DNA from: CAVOKN01 sp963696505
GTDB lineage: Bacteria; Pseudomonadota; Gammaproteobacteria; Burkholderiales; Rhodocyclaceae
NCBI GenBank assembly: GCA_963696505.1
Contig: CAVOKN010000008.1
Coordinates: 1-64,000 of the forward strand
DNA length: 64,000 nucleotides
Reading direction: 5' to 3'
Part shown: positions 44,344 to 55,554 of the stretch, one piece after another
Layout: every line of letters begins with the position of its first letter
Numbering within the stretch: position 1 is the first letter of the stretch
Made by a program: the position numbers and the translations under genes
Notes under the pieces: generated by a model
What the model was told of the DNA's origin: nothing
Seen by the model: the letters and a program-made list of their open reading frames with translations, nothing else
The model's database searches: none

Positions 44344-44356
44344 TGCCCCTCGGTTT

Positions 44357-44974
44357 TCAATAGTACCAATCGTGACGAACCTCGACACGTGGTTTGTGGC
44401 TAATCCCGGCGATCGCCACCTTGACCCGCTCCGCGATGGATGGATCGATCACGCCGATGGCCTCAATCGCCTCCCAAGGGCACCAGTCGTGCACCAGGAA
44501 CTCGGCCTGCCGCTTTTCCTTCACCTCTGTGTCGCCACCCCACTGCTGCAACGGCATCACCGCCCAGTCCACCTCGTCGAGCTTGGCTGTAGTGTCGTAC
44601 TGATTCGCGTAGCCAAGGTCAGCATGACGATCCGTGAAAAGCCAAGGCCTCGCGGTCGCCCGGATCGTTTCGATGGAAGACACCAGATGCACAATGGGTT
44701 GCTGGCCCTCGCGGTAGTCTTCATGCCCCTGCGCAACCACGTAGAGCATCACCGAGCGCGGGCAGAAGTTGAACGGCACATAGTTGCCCAGCGTGCCGCC
44801 GGCCGCCACAGTCACCGGATGGCGCATCCGCCGCACCTTGATGTGACTGTATCCGATGTTGGTATTCACGAGTTCACGGGCGATGCGCTGCGCGTCACAC
44901 CACAGGCGCCCCTCGCGGACCATTCGTTCCAGATTGGCTACGTGTGTGATGTGGTTGACGGCGCGGTTGTTCAC
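44357..44974 (-). CDS. darT: DarT toxin: thymidine/guanine-specific DNA ADP-ribosyltransferase
   Basis: 205 residues from GTG 44974. The NAD-binding core shows HITHVANLERMVREG, then IKVRRMRHPVTV, the YVPFNFCPRSVMLY segment and the catalytic Glu in AEFLVHDWCPWEAI. DarT modifies single-stranded DNA and blocks phage replication; DarG reverses it. The start codon overlaps the stop of a 45-residue HsdR start fragment (GTGA), so darT is translationally coupled to the restriction operon. Confidence 0.93.
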   Translation of the reverse strand: MNNRAVNHITHVANLERMVREGRLWCDAQRIARELVNTNIGYSHIKVRRMRHPVTVAAGGTLGNYVPFNFCPRSVMLYVVAQGHEDYREGQQPIVHLVSSIETIRATARPWLFTDRHADLGYANQYDTTAKLDEVDWAVMPLQQWGGDTEVKEKRQAEFLVHDWCPWEAIEAIGVIDPSIAERVKVAIAGISHKPRVEVRHDWYY

Positions 44975-45108
44975 GGTTCCGCAAGTTCCGACAGTTCGCC
45001 AGCGGGTTCGCCGGGAGCGATCTTGGCGCCATTACGGACCTGCCAACCCACGGAATCGAGCCAGACAAGTGCGGCTTGTTCGACGACGGATTCGGGGAAG
45101 GCGGACAC
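44971..45108 (-). pseudogene. 5' fragment of a second hsdR
   Basis: A 45-residue frame from GTG 45108, VSAFPESVVEQAALVWLDSV followed by GWQVRNGAKIAPGEPAGE. It aligns with the start of the full hsdR at 40893 (VSAAFTESIVEQAALAWLEA, GWPIRNGADIAPGEPAAE) but differs at many positions, so it comes from a related operon, not from a fresh duplication. It ends at GTGA, the start of darT. Confidence 0.85.
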
Positions 45109-45232
45109 GGTTTGCGCCCAAATAAGAAACGCTGTTCAGTTCAATGGTTTAGCAGTTATCGTCCGAGCTTGTGGGGGAGGTGCCTAAATCGGCTCGCCGG
45201 GGTTGTTGGAGATCTTCACCCGATTGCTAGAG

Positions 45233-45850
45233 TCAAGCACACGCCTCGACGACCGCGTCGCTGAAGGCTCGAAAGCTGTGTGAGGAGCTTCGCGCCGGAT
45301 CGACATGCGCGCCGATCGCGCGAGCCGCCTCGATCTTCAACAGCCCACCTTTGAAGTAGCCGTACGCCTGCATCACGCGCTCGAACGCTTCCCAGGTGCC
45401 TCCGCCGATTGCGTCGGGGTCGCGGAACCCCTGCCGGCGCGGCACATTGGCCGACGCCCGCGGGAACGCAGAGCGCACCGCTGCCCAATCGCCGAAGTAC
45501 CAGGCCTCCAGCTCCTCGATGGCGATGCGGTTGACAAGTTGCCAGGGCACTCTGCCCGCTCTGCTGCGTGTGAGCAGGCCGGCACGCCGGGCGATGGCCT
45601 CCAACTGCCGCTTGAGCACACGGCAGTCCTCATCGTCGCGGTCCACCACGACCACGATGCGCCAGTCGGCCGGCAGCCATGCCGCATAGCCACGCAGCCG
45701 TGCCTCGAGCTTGCCAAGCAGGTCGCCCTTGCCCTGAAAGGGGTGGATCTCGAAGGTCCGATCCTGGGGCAGCAGCCGCGGCAGCAAGGCGCGCAGGAAC
45801 GCCTCCATGGAGGGCTCCTCGACCAGCAACTCGAGATGGGCGGCGGACAT
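45233..45850 (-). CDS. DUF4276 protein, TOPRIM-like
   Basis: 205 residues from ATG 45850, 2 bp after the ATPase stop. The N-terminus has the TOPRIM pattern: a Glu in LELLVEEPSMEAFLRALLPR, then DWRIVVVVDRDDEDCR with the DxD pair. TOPRIM domains cut or bind nucleic acid with Mg2+. Gene pairs of an AAA ATPase followed by a TOPRIM protein (OLD, PARIS and AbiL are examples of this general layout) act in phage defence. This pair fits by layout; a specific system name cannot be assigned. Confidence 0.8.
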   Translation of the reverse strand: MSAAHLELLVEEPSMEAFLRALLPRLLPQDRTFEIHPFQGKGDLLGKLEARLRGYAAWLPADWRIVVVVDRDDEDCRVLKRQLEAIARRAGLLTRSRAGRVPWQLVNRIAIEELEAWYFGDWAAVRSAFPRASANVPRRQGFRDPDAIGGGTWEAFERVMQAYGYFKGGLLKIEAARAIGAHVDPARSSSHSFRAFSDAVVEACA

Positions 45851-45852
45851 GC

Positions 45853-47091
45853 TCAGCGCCTGCGCAGCGGGCGGCTCGGCGCGCCTTGGTTCACCAGCGG
45901 GTCGCCGACACCGAGCTGCCCCTCCATCCAAAGCTGCCCGAGCAAAGCGCCCTGTTCGACAAACTCACTCACGCCTAACAGGTCGGCCGCACGCCGCGTC
46001 TGCGTGTACCCCTGCTCGTCGCGCCACAGCACGCGCACCTCGTCGGGCCGCAGTGCGTTCAGGAAGAACGGTGAATGCGTCGTCACCAGCAGTTGCGTGC
46101 GCTCGCTTGCGGCGCGGCACTCTTCCGCCAGCTCCGGCAACAGCCGCGGGTGCAGGAAGTTCTCCGGTTCTTCGATACCGATGAACGGCGGCGGTGCCGG
46201 GTCGTAGAGGAGTACGAGGTACGCGAGCATCTTCAGCGTCCCGTCGGACGCGAACTTCGCCAACACCGGGTGGCTGAACGGTGCGTCCTTGATCTGCAAC
46301 AGCAGCCGACCATCGGGCATCGTTTCGGCCAGCACGCGCTCGATGCGCGGCACGCGGCTTCGCAACACGTCGAAGATCTGCTCCAAGCGGTCGCCATGCT
46401 GCTCGGCGAGATACTGGATGACGTTAGCCAGGTTGTCGCCGGTCTTGGTCATGCGGTCCTGCGGGCCAGCTTCTGGCTGACCGCGCGCGCTCTCGGCCGA
46501 CAGGTACGACACGTACCAGCCGGTAATGAAGTCGCGCAACGCGGCAACGCGCGGATGTTCGGCAAACTGACCGAGTGCGTTCACCGCCAGCAGATCGGCT
46601 GATTTCAGCGGCATATCGATTCGCGTGTCCTGCTCGTCAGGGTGCTCGCCGCTGACCGCCTTGCCTTTGCCCTCGCGATAGTCCAGGAACCGGAACGGCT
46701 TACCGCTACTACCGCGCCGCCATTGCAGCCATTCCTCGACAACCACGGGCCCGCCGGGCCTTTCGTCCACAGCCAGGTGATAGGTGATAAGCGGATAGCC
46801 GGGTTCGCGGTACTTGATCTCGATGGTCACGGACCCGTTGCGGCCACGGGTCTTGAGTTCCTTCGCCCGGCCGCGTTTGTCCCAGGCACGGCGCAGCCCC
46901 AGCTCGAAGCACTCGGCGAGAAAGGCGAAGACGTCGAACACGGTCAACTTACCGCTGCCGTTCGGCCCTAGAAGAACCGTCAGCGGCGTCAGGTCCTTGA
47001 ACTCGACTTCGCGCAGCGCACGAAAGTTCTGCACCTTCAGGTACTCGATGCGCGCTCGGCTACGCGTGGCGATTGTGGGCTTCTTCTTCAT
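45853..47091 (-). CDS. AAA (SMC-like) ATPase, altered Walker A
   Basis: 412 residues of the AAA_21 type: N-terminal strand YLKVQNFRALREVEFKDL, Walker A, a central insertion, Walker B PFIGIEEPENFLHPRLLPEL and switch LLVTTHSPFFLNAL. The Walker A reads GPNGSGKLT where the family has GKS or GKT; the codon is TTG, one base from TCG. This would weaken Mg2+/ATP binding. The start overlaps the hsdS end by 4 bp (ATGA), so it belongs to the operon. Confidence 0.88.
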   Translation of the reverse strand: MKKKPTIATRSRARIEYLKVQNFRALREVEFKDLTPLTVLLGPNGSGKLTVFDVFAFLAECFELGLRRAWDKRGRAKELKTRGRNGSVTIEIKYREPGYPLITYHLAVDERPGGPVVVEEWLQWRRGSSGKPFRFLDYREGKGKAVSGEHPDEQDTRIDMPLKSADLLAVNALGQFAEHPRVAALRDFITGWYVSYLSAESARGQPEAGPQDRMTKTGDNLANVIQYLAEQHGDRLEQIFDVLRSRVPRIERVLAETMPDGRLLLQIKDAPFSHPVLAKFASDGTLKMLAYLVLLYDPAPPPFIGIEEPENFLHPRLLPELAEECRAASERTQLLVTTHSPFFLNALRPDEVRVLWRDEQGYTQTRRAADLLGVSEFVEQGALLGQLWMEGQLGVGDPLVNQGAPSRPLRRR

Positions 47092-47357
47092 GTGGTTACC
47101 TCAGTCAATCGCTTTGCGTCCGACACCCGAAGCTCGCCGGAGACGAGTTTGGGCAGCAGAGTATCGCGGATGGCAGCGAGTGTGCGCGACGACCGCTTGT
47201 TCGAAGCACTCTTCGAAATTAACGGCCCAACGGCACGTGAGAACGCCTTGATTACGGCATCGCTTGCCCTGATGGCTTGGGTTGCGGCAACCACCTCGGG
47301 GCGCACCGCAGGGTAGGCGCCGCCATCCGCCAAGTGAGAAAGCGCTTCGATGTTCTG
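47088..47357 (-). pseudogene. hsdS: hsdS, C-terminal part cut off by IS607
   Basis: The minus strand reads QNIEALSHLADGGAYPAVRP, then SRTLAAIRDTLLPKLVSGEL and RVSDAKRLTEVTT. This is the usual end of a type I specificity subunit. It continues the frame broken at about 49700, on the other side of the IS607-family element. Only the element separates the two parts. Confidence 0.88.
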
Positions 47358-47360
47358 CTA

Positions 47361-48734
47361 TCAAGAAAGTGCGCAAATATGCGCACGGTTCTTTTCCTGC
47401 CCCGACGTGTCTTGCTGACCACATTCGTATTTGACAGGCGTGACTTTCCCGGCTGTCTCTGGAACCATTCCAGAGGCAGCGCCGCCGTTGCCGGACGGAC
47501 TCGCCACGGGTAGGGCAGTTGCGGTTGCCAGCCGTTCGAGGTTGCGTGCCGCGTTGAGATCGCGGTCATGGTGTGTGCCGCACTGCGCACACGTCCATTC
47601 CCGGTCGCGCAAGGCCAACGCCTCGTTTTTCCAGCCACAGACCGAACACAAGCGGCTGCTCGGATACCAGCGATCAGCAATGACCAGCCGGGTGCCGTAA
47701 CGTTCAGCCTTGTATTCGAGCTTCAAGCGAAACATCCCAAAGCCCACGTCGCTGATGGCGCGGGCGAGTTTATCGTTCGCCAGCATGCCCTTGACGTTCA
47801 AATCCTCGATCACCACCGCTTGGTTTTTGCGGCAGAGCCGGATCGTGAGCTTGTGGGTGAAATCCGCTCGGACATTGGCAACGCGGGCGTGCAGCCTTGC
47901 CAATGTCGCAGCAGACTTCTTGCGATTGTTCGAAGCAGGAAGTTTCGTGCCTTTGGGCAGATTGGCCTTGGGTACAAACCCGGCCTTGACCTTCGCCGCT
48001 TCCACTTTGCGGCTCAGACGCCGTCCACGAATCTTCAGCCGGCGCAACGCCGCCTTGAGCGGTTTGGGTGCCTCAATGGCCTCGCCGCTGGACAGCGTGG
48101 CTGCGGCCTTGATGCCCAGATCGACGCCTTCAATCGCATTGCCATTGCGTTGTCGGTAAAACACGGCATCGGGCACCTCGACCTGGATGGCAACGAACCC
48201 GCGCTCGGCAGTGCGCGATACCGTTGCCCCGAGAATCTTTCCCTTGAAACGCAGCGCCTCACGCATCGACACATCGCCAATCTTGGGCAAGCGGATGGTT
48301 TTCCCATCTACTTTGAACTTGTCGTTGGCGACGTAAAAGCTGTCCAGACACCGCCCCTTCTTCTTGAAGGTCGGCGGATACGCCAACTTCACGCCCTGCT
48401 GGCGCAGACTGCGGCGCAGGTGTTTGCAATCAGGGGCGATACGCGCTCCTGCCTCGATGTCGGCAAAGAACCGTTTCCATGCACGAGCCAGATGCTCGAA
48501 TGGTTGGGCGTGGCTGTCGCGGTGCATATCCTTGAGCCAAGGGAACAATTGGTATTTGACCGCGTTGAATTGTTTTTTGAGCGCCATCGCGTTGGGCTTT
48601 TGGCCCGCCGCGTATTGCTTGTTCCACTCATCCAGCGCCCAGTTCCACACCTTGCGCGCCGTGCCGCAGGCGCGGGCGAAGTAGTTCCCCTGTTCTTGCG
48701 TTGGACAAAGTGCGATCTTGTGGGTCAGTTGCAT
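47361..48734 (-). CDS. tnpB: TnpB RNA-guided nuclease (IS605/IS607 OrfB)
   Basis: 457 residues. The RuvC triad is intact: D205 in EGVDLGIKA, E310 in VVIEDLNVKGM and D392 in HDRDLNAARN. The zinc finger lies between them (C363, C366, C382, C385 in LCSVCGWKN and CAQCGTHH). The N-terminal helix-turn-helix/OB region starts MQLTHKIALCPTQEQ. The C-terminal tail after NLERL is about 55 residues longer than the catalytic core needs and likely overlaps the guide RNA region. Probably active. Confidence 0.93.
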   Translation of the reverse strand: MQLTHKIALCPTQEQGNYFARACGTARKVWNWALDEWNKQYAAGQKPNAMALKKQFNAVKYQLFPWLKDMHRDSHAQPFEHLARAWKRFFADIEAGARIAPDCKHLRRSLRQQGVKLAYPPTFKKKGRCLDSFYVANDKFKVDGKTIRLPKIGDVSMREALRFKGKILGATVSRTAERGFVAIQVEVPDAVFYRQRNGNAIEGVDLGIKAAATLSSGEAIEAPKPLKAALRRLKIRGRRLSRKVEAAKVKAGFVPKANLPKGTKLPASNNRKKSAATLARLHARVANVRADFTHKLTIRLCRKNQAVVIEDLNVKGMLANDKLARAISDVGFGMFRLKLEYKAERYGTRLVIADRWYPSSRLCSVCGWKNEALALRDREWTCAQCGTHHDRDLNAARNLERLATATALPVASPSGNGGAASGMVPETAGKVTPVKYECGQQDTSGQEKNRAHICALS

Positions 48735-49051
48735 CGCCGGGCCTGTTCGATGGCCATTTGCGCCACACCCGCCGCAAGAATCTCGCGGGCACGCATGACC
48801 GATGCTGCCTGCGGTGCGTCAGGCCATACATCGCGATACCCCCAGAACGATGCGGCGGCGTACATATCCTCCACGCGAACCTTGCCGGGTTGCAGTGGCG
48901 CAAGCTTTGCTTCGCACTCAATCCCGTCCAGCCGGGAATGACATAAGTAATAATCGGCCTGATGAACCTTGCTCTTACGTAACGTCACAAAGCGCCCGCA
49001 TCCACCGTGGCAATAGATAGTCACTTTCTCAGCTTGGCTCATTGTTCGCAT
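48725..49051 (-). CDS. small accessory gene of the IS607 element, unknown
   Basis: 108 residues, overlapping tnpA by 23 bp and tnpB by 10 bp, so translated together with both. The N-terminal half has four Cys and one His (TIYCHGGCGRFVTLRKSKV, YLCHSRLDGIECEAK), which suggests a small zinc-binding domain. The C-terminal half is helical (RAREILAAGVAQMAIEQARR). I do not recognise it. Classic IS607 elements have only two genes, so this third gene is unusual. Confidence 0.75.
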   Translation of the reverse strand: MRTMSQAEKVTIYCHGGCGRFVTLRKSKVHQADYYLCHSRLDGIECEAKLAPLQPGKVRVEDMYAAASFWGYRDVWPDAPQAASVMRAREILAAGVAQMAIEQARRCN

Positions 49052-49672
49052 CCTTCTTCAATGCCTCGTCCAGCTTTTTTCGGTAGTTCCTCAGACCGTA
49101 TAACCGGGACGAAAAGCAATGCACGATGGTCATCAAGTCCTGCACCATTTCCTGCTCGGGAGAAAGACGTTCTTGATTGAGCACTAGCAGTTCGCAGCCA
49201 TTGATTTTGGCAAAGTGCTCGAACCACTCGAAGCCGAACCGGGTCAGCCGATCCCTGTGCGCCAGAATCAGTGTCTTGACTTCGCGTCGGCCAATATCTT
49301 CCATCAGCGCCAGAAACCGCTTGCGCTTGAAGTTCAGCCCGCCGCCCACTTCCTCGACAAACTCGACGTTGGCAAGACCTTTGGCCACCACGAATTCCTC
49401 CAGCACTTTGCGCTGATTCGCCAAATCCGGTTCTTGCGCGGCACTGGAGACGCGGCAGTACGCCACCAGCCGGATCGGCGTATTCACCGACTGGCGCAGG
49501 CCGATGAATTCGCGAATCTGCGCTTCGGTATACAGGCGCCGATTGCTGTCGGTGCGCGCCACAGCAGTGAGCCGCCCCTCGCGCTCCCAGCGCTGCAAGG
49601 TCTTGACCGAGACGCCCAGCAGCTTCGCCGCCTTGCCTGTGCTCATGGTGTTTTCCATGAGCCAATAGTACA

Positions 49673-49673
<1 letters not shown>
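49029..49673 (-). CDS. tnpA: IS607-family serine recombinase (TnpA)
   Basis: Up to 214 residues; the start may be the inner Met at 49658 or 49646 (MSTGKAAKLLGVSVKTLQRW). A MerR-like helix-turn-helix comes first, as usual for IS607, followed by the serine recombinase domain (RLVAYCRVSSAAQEPDLANQ with the nucleophile Ser), and DRLTRFGFEWFEHFA. Intact. It overlaps the broken 3' end of the hsdS N-part. Confidence 0.93.
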
Positions 49674-50889
<1,216 letters not shown>

Positions 50890-51081
50890 AGCCAGGCCGC
50901 CCCAGCCGGGAAATGCACGCGCCGCGCAAATGAATGCACGCGTGCAATTGCCGTGCATTTCCGTGCATTTCCGGCGCTCACCGGGGCGCCCTCCGGTAGC
51001 TGACGCTCCGCCCTCGCTCTCCCTCGCCCTCGACAAGCCCTTGTTGCGCCGGGCGATGGCGCAGCCGGTAGGCTTGTGTGC
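50890..51081. repeat. cluster of GTGCAT boxes between the DUF1016 gene and the hsdM remnant
   Basis: Between 50908 and 50972 are five GTGCAT/ATGCAC boxes: GGAAATGCACG, a palindrome AATGCACGCGTGCAATT (50933-50949), and a tandem CCGTGCATTT twice (50952-50971). The outer copies are inverted to each other. They may be operators, or a folded RNA in the operon mRNA. No gene is supported here. Confidence 0.55.
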
Positions 51082-52267
51082 TCATCGCTTCCCCCGCTTC
51101 GGCCTGCCTGGCCCTGCCTTGCCGGCAGGCAGGCGGCGGGCAGGCGCCAGCTCGGCCTCGATTTCCTCCACCGTCGGCAGGGCCGACTTGAGCTGTGCCG
51201 GCAGCGCGCGCGTCAGTTCATAGGTCGAGATGCCGATCGGCTTGTCGATGCCGGCGAAGCTGTACTCGGCGAGGAGCTGGTCCCGCGTCTGGCAGAGGAT
51301 CAGGCCGATGGTCGGGGCGTCGGTGGGGTGCGTGAGCCGGTCGTTGACGACGTTGCAGTAGAAGTTGAGCTTTCCGGCGTACTCGGGCTTGAACCGGCCC
51401 TTCTTCAGGTCGATGACGACGAACGCCCGCAGCCGCAGGTGGTAGAAGAGCAGGTCGATGTAGAAATCCTCGTCGCCGACATCGAGCCGGTACTGCCGGC
51501 CCACGAAAGCGAAGCCCTGGCCGAGCTCGAGCAGGAACTTCTCCAGATGGCGGACGAGCTCGGTTTCGAGTTCGCGCTCCTGGAATGGCTCGGTGAGGGT
51601 GAGGAAGTCGAAGATGTACGGATCCTTGAGGGTCTGCTGGGCGAGATCGGATTGCGGCTCGGGGAGCAGCGCGGCGAAGTTGGAGACCGCCTTGCCGTGA
51701 CGGGCGTGGGCGCGGGCATCGATCTGCAGGGCCAGAATATTGCGGCTCCAGCCATTGGCGAGCGTCTGCTCCATGTACCAGCGGCGCGTGGCGAGGTCTT
51801 TGACCTTTTGCACGATGACGACGTGGTGGGCCCACGGAACCGACCAGAACATTGTGGTAGGTATTTGTGCAACCGGCGGTTGCACTTCTGCGGGCGCAGG
51901 GATTTTCGCCACCTGTTGTGGCGATTTCGAGGCCCCCAGCAATTGTGAAACCGCCTGTTGCACAACTTCACCTGCATCGGGGTACTCGCGATAGAAGGCC
52001 AGCATCAGCTTGATGTTTCGCTCCGAGAATCCTTTGAGGTCAGGCAGTTCGTTCTTCAGTTTCAGCGCCAAGCGGGGAATGACGGCAGCGCCCCAACCTT
52101 CCTGCTGCTGTCGCTCGTCGATGATCCGGCCGATATCCCAGTAGAGCCTCACGAGCTCGCTGTTGACGGCTAGCACCGCCCGCGTCTGGGCAGCCTGGAT
52201 GCGGCCCTTCACATCGGCGAGCAAGGCCGCGAAGTCGGAACGGCCGACGGCCGCGCTTGTCGGCTTC

Positions 52268-52278
<11 letters not shown>
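51082..52278 (-). CDS. DUF1016 (YhcG-type) PD-(D/E)xK nuclease
   Basis: 398 residues. The N-terminal helical domain (NSELVRLYWDIGRIIDERQQ, LPDLKGFSERNIKLM) is followed by the nuclease domain (QYRLDVGDEDFYIDLLFYHL, AFVVIDLKKGRFKPEYAGKL with D and DLK as metal ligands). DUF1016 proteins are frequent passengers in type I restriction operons. It starts inside the end of hsdM (11-bp overlap). Confidence 0.9.
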
Positions 52279-54030
<1,752 letters not shown>

Positions 54031-54179
54031 GCTTGAGCCGCTTCACGGCGACTGACTTTTCCGCGGGCCGTTGCGGGCAGCCTACGGACTTGGCCGGTGC
54101 GCATGGCGCACCCTACGGCCTGACTCTGCGCCAGGGCGGCGCGGGCAGCTACGGCCTTGACCGCGGCGCATGGCGCAGC

Positions 54180-55545
54180 CTAGGGCTGACTCTGGGGCAG
54201 GGCGTCGAGGGTATTGCCGGCGGCGACGATGCCCTCGAAGCGGCGCGCGAGGCGCACGATCTGCGGCCCAGTCGTGTTCGACGATGTCCTGGGCATGGGC
54301 GAGGTTGTTGCGCAGCGATTGCAGGTCGCGCGCCACGCGCTGGCCGGCACCCTTGGTGGGAAAGTCGAGCCGGCTCAACTCCTCGGGGTCGGCGAGAAGG
54401 ATGTCGGTCTTGTCGGCGAGCTGCAGGCAGTCCAGAAGCTCGGATTGTTGTCCGCGGCGCATGCGTTCGTCGTGCAGCGCCTGCGCGACCTGCAGCCGCC
54501 GTGGGGTCAGCAGAGCCTCCCAGTCGCCGCGGGGCCAGCGCGCGCGGATGCGCTGCGCGACATAAAGCTCGATCAGCGTCACCATGCCGAACAGCCACAT
54601 GCGCCCAATCGGGCCCTGCAGGTCGGCCCGTGTCGCCACACCGACCACCTGGCCTAGCACGCCGACAAAGGCATGGTCGTAGCGCGTCAAGGCTTCGACC
54701 ACGTCCGACAGGCCGGCGCTGCCGTCCAGCACCTGGCGGGCGCCGAAGGCCCGCATGGCGTCGCCGCAGCGTCCCTCGGCGAGGTCGGCGGGGAGCACGT
54801 AGCCGGTCACCAGGCCGTCGCAGCGGATGCCCGCGACATCGAGCTCGCGCTCCCGCATCAGGCCTGCGACCTCGGTTGCCCACCGCGTGTCGTCGAAAGA
54901 AGCGAGCGGCCGCACAATGTCCTGGGCCGAAAATGCCGTCATCAGCCGCTCGATCCCCAGTACGCGGGGAATCGGCGGGCGCTCGGTGTCCGGACCGGCT
55001 GCGCGCAACGAATCGAGGCTGAGACCGATCTCGTCCGCGCAGCGCGAGACGGTCTTGCGCGCCTGTCCGAGCAGCCGCGCGTCGCCTTCGCCCAGCACTT
55101 CGAGCAGGGCTGCAGCCTCGGCGACGAAGGTGCGGGCAAAGCGCTTGTCGTGGCGGCAGATGTCGCGGCAATTGTCGATCAGGTCGGCCAGCTTGACGGT
55201 CTTGGCGCGCGCCGATGCACGCGCAAGGTGATAGCGGTCGATGGCCTTGCGCGCTGCGCGATTTCCATCCTTGGCCGAGCTGACGTCGGTGAGTTCGATC
55301 ACCAGTTGGGCCACGCCGGGGCCGAACTCGCGCTCGATGTCCTCGCGCGTGGCGGGCGTGTCCTCTATCGTGTCGTGCAGCCAGGCGGCAGCCAGCATCT
55401 CCGGGTCGTCGCTCACCGACGCGACCAGCGCCGCCGCCGCCTTCAGGTGAACGTCATAGGGCTGGCCGCTGTACTTGCGCCGTTGGTCGATGCGCGCGTG
55501 GGCCTGGGTGGCGTAGGCGCGTGCCCGTTCGACCAGCGGGTCCAT
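54180..55545 (-). CDS. HD domain-CBS pair-HEPN protein, frameshift near the end
   Basis: About 454 residues from ATG 55545. The N-terminal (p)ppGpp-hydrolase-like HD domain shows YDVHLKAAAALVASVSDDPE, AAAWLHDTIEDTPAT and KTVKLADLIDNCRDICRHD. In the middle are CBS-type repeats (MTAFSAQDIVRPLASFDDT, DHAFVGVLGQVVGVATRADL). Near the end is SLRNNLAHAQDIVEHDW with the HEPN RNase motif R-x4-H (RNNLAH). Near 54268 one extra G in TGGGCCGCAG shifts the frame; without it the end is WPQIVRLARRFEGIVAAGNT and a stop at 54180. A nucleotide hydrolase plus HEPN RNase with a nucleotide sensor resembles stress or phage-response modules. It is just upstream of hsdM, same strand. Confidence 0.7.
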
Positions 55546-55554
55546 GCTCTCCTG

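Noticed and set aside
50988..51085. A 35-codon minus-strand gene starting in the DUF1016 stop (ATGA)
   Set aside because: The start overlap looks tempting, but the peptide is low-complexity and resembles translated repeat DNA.
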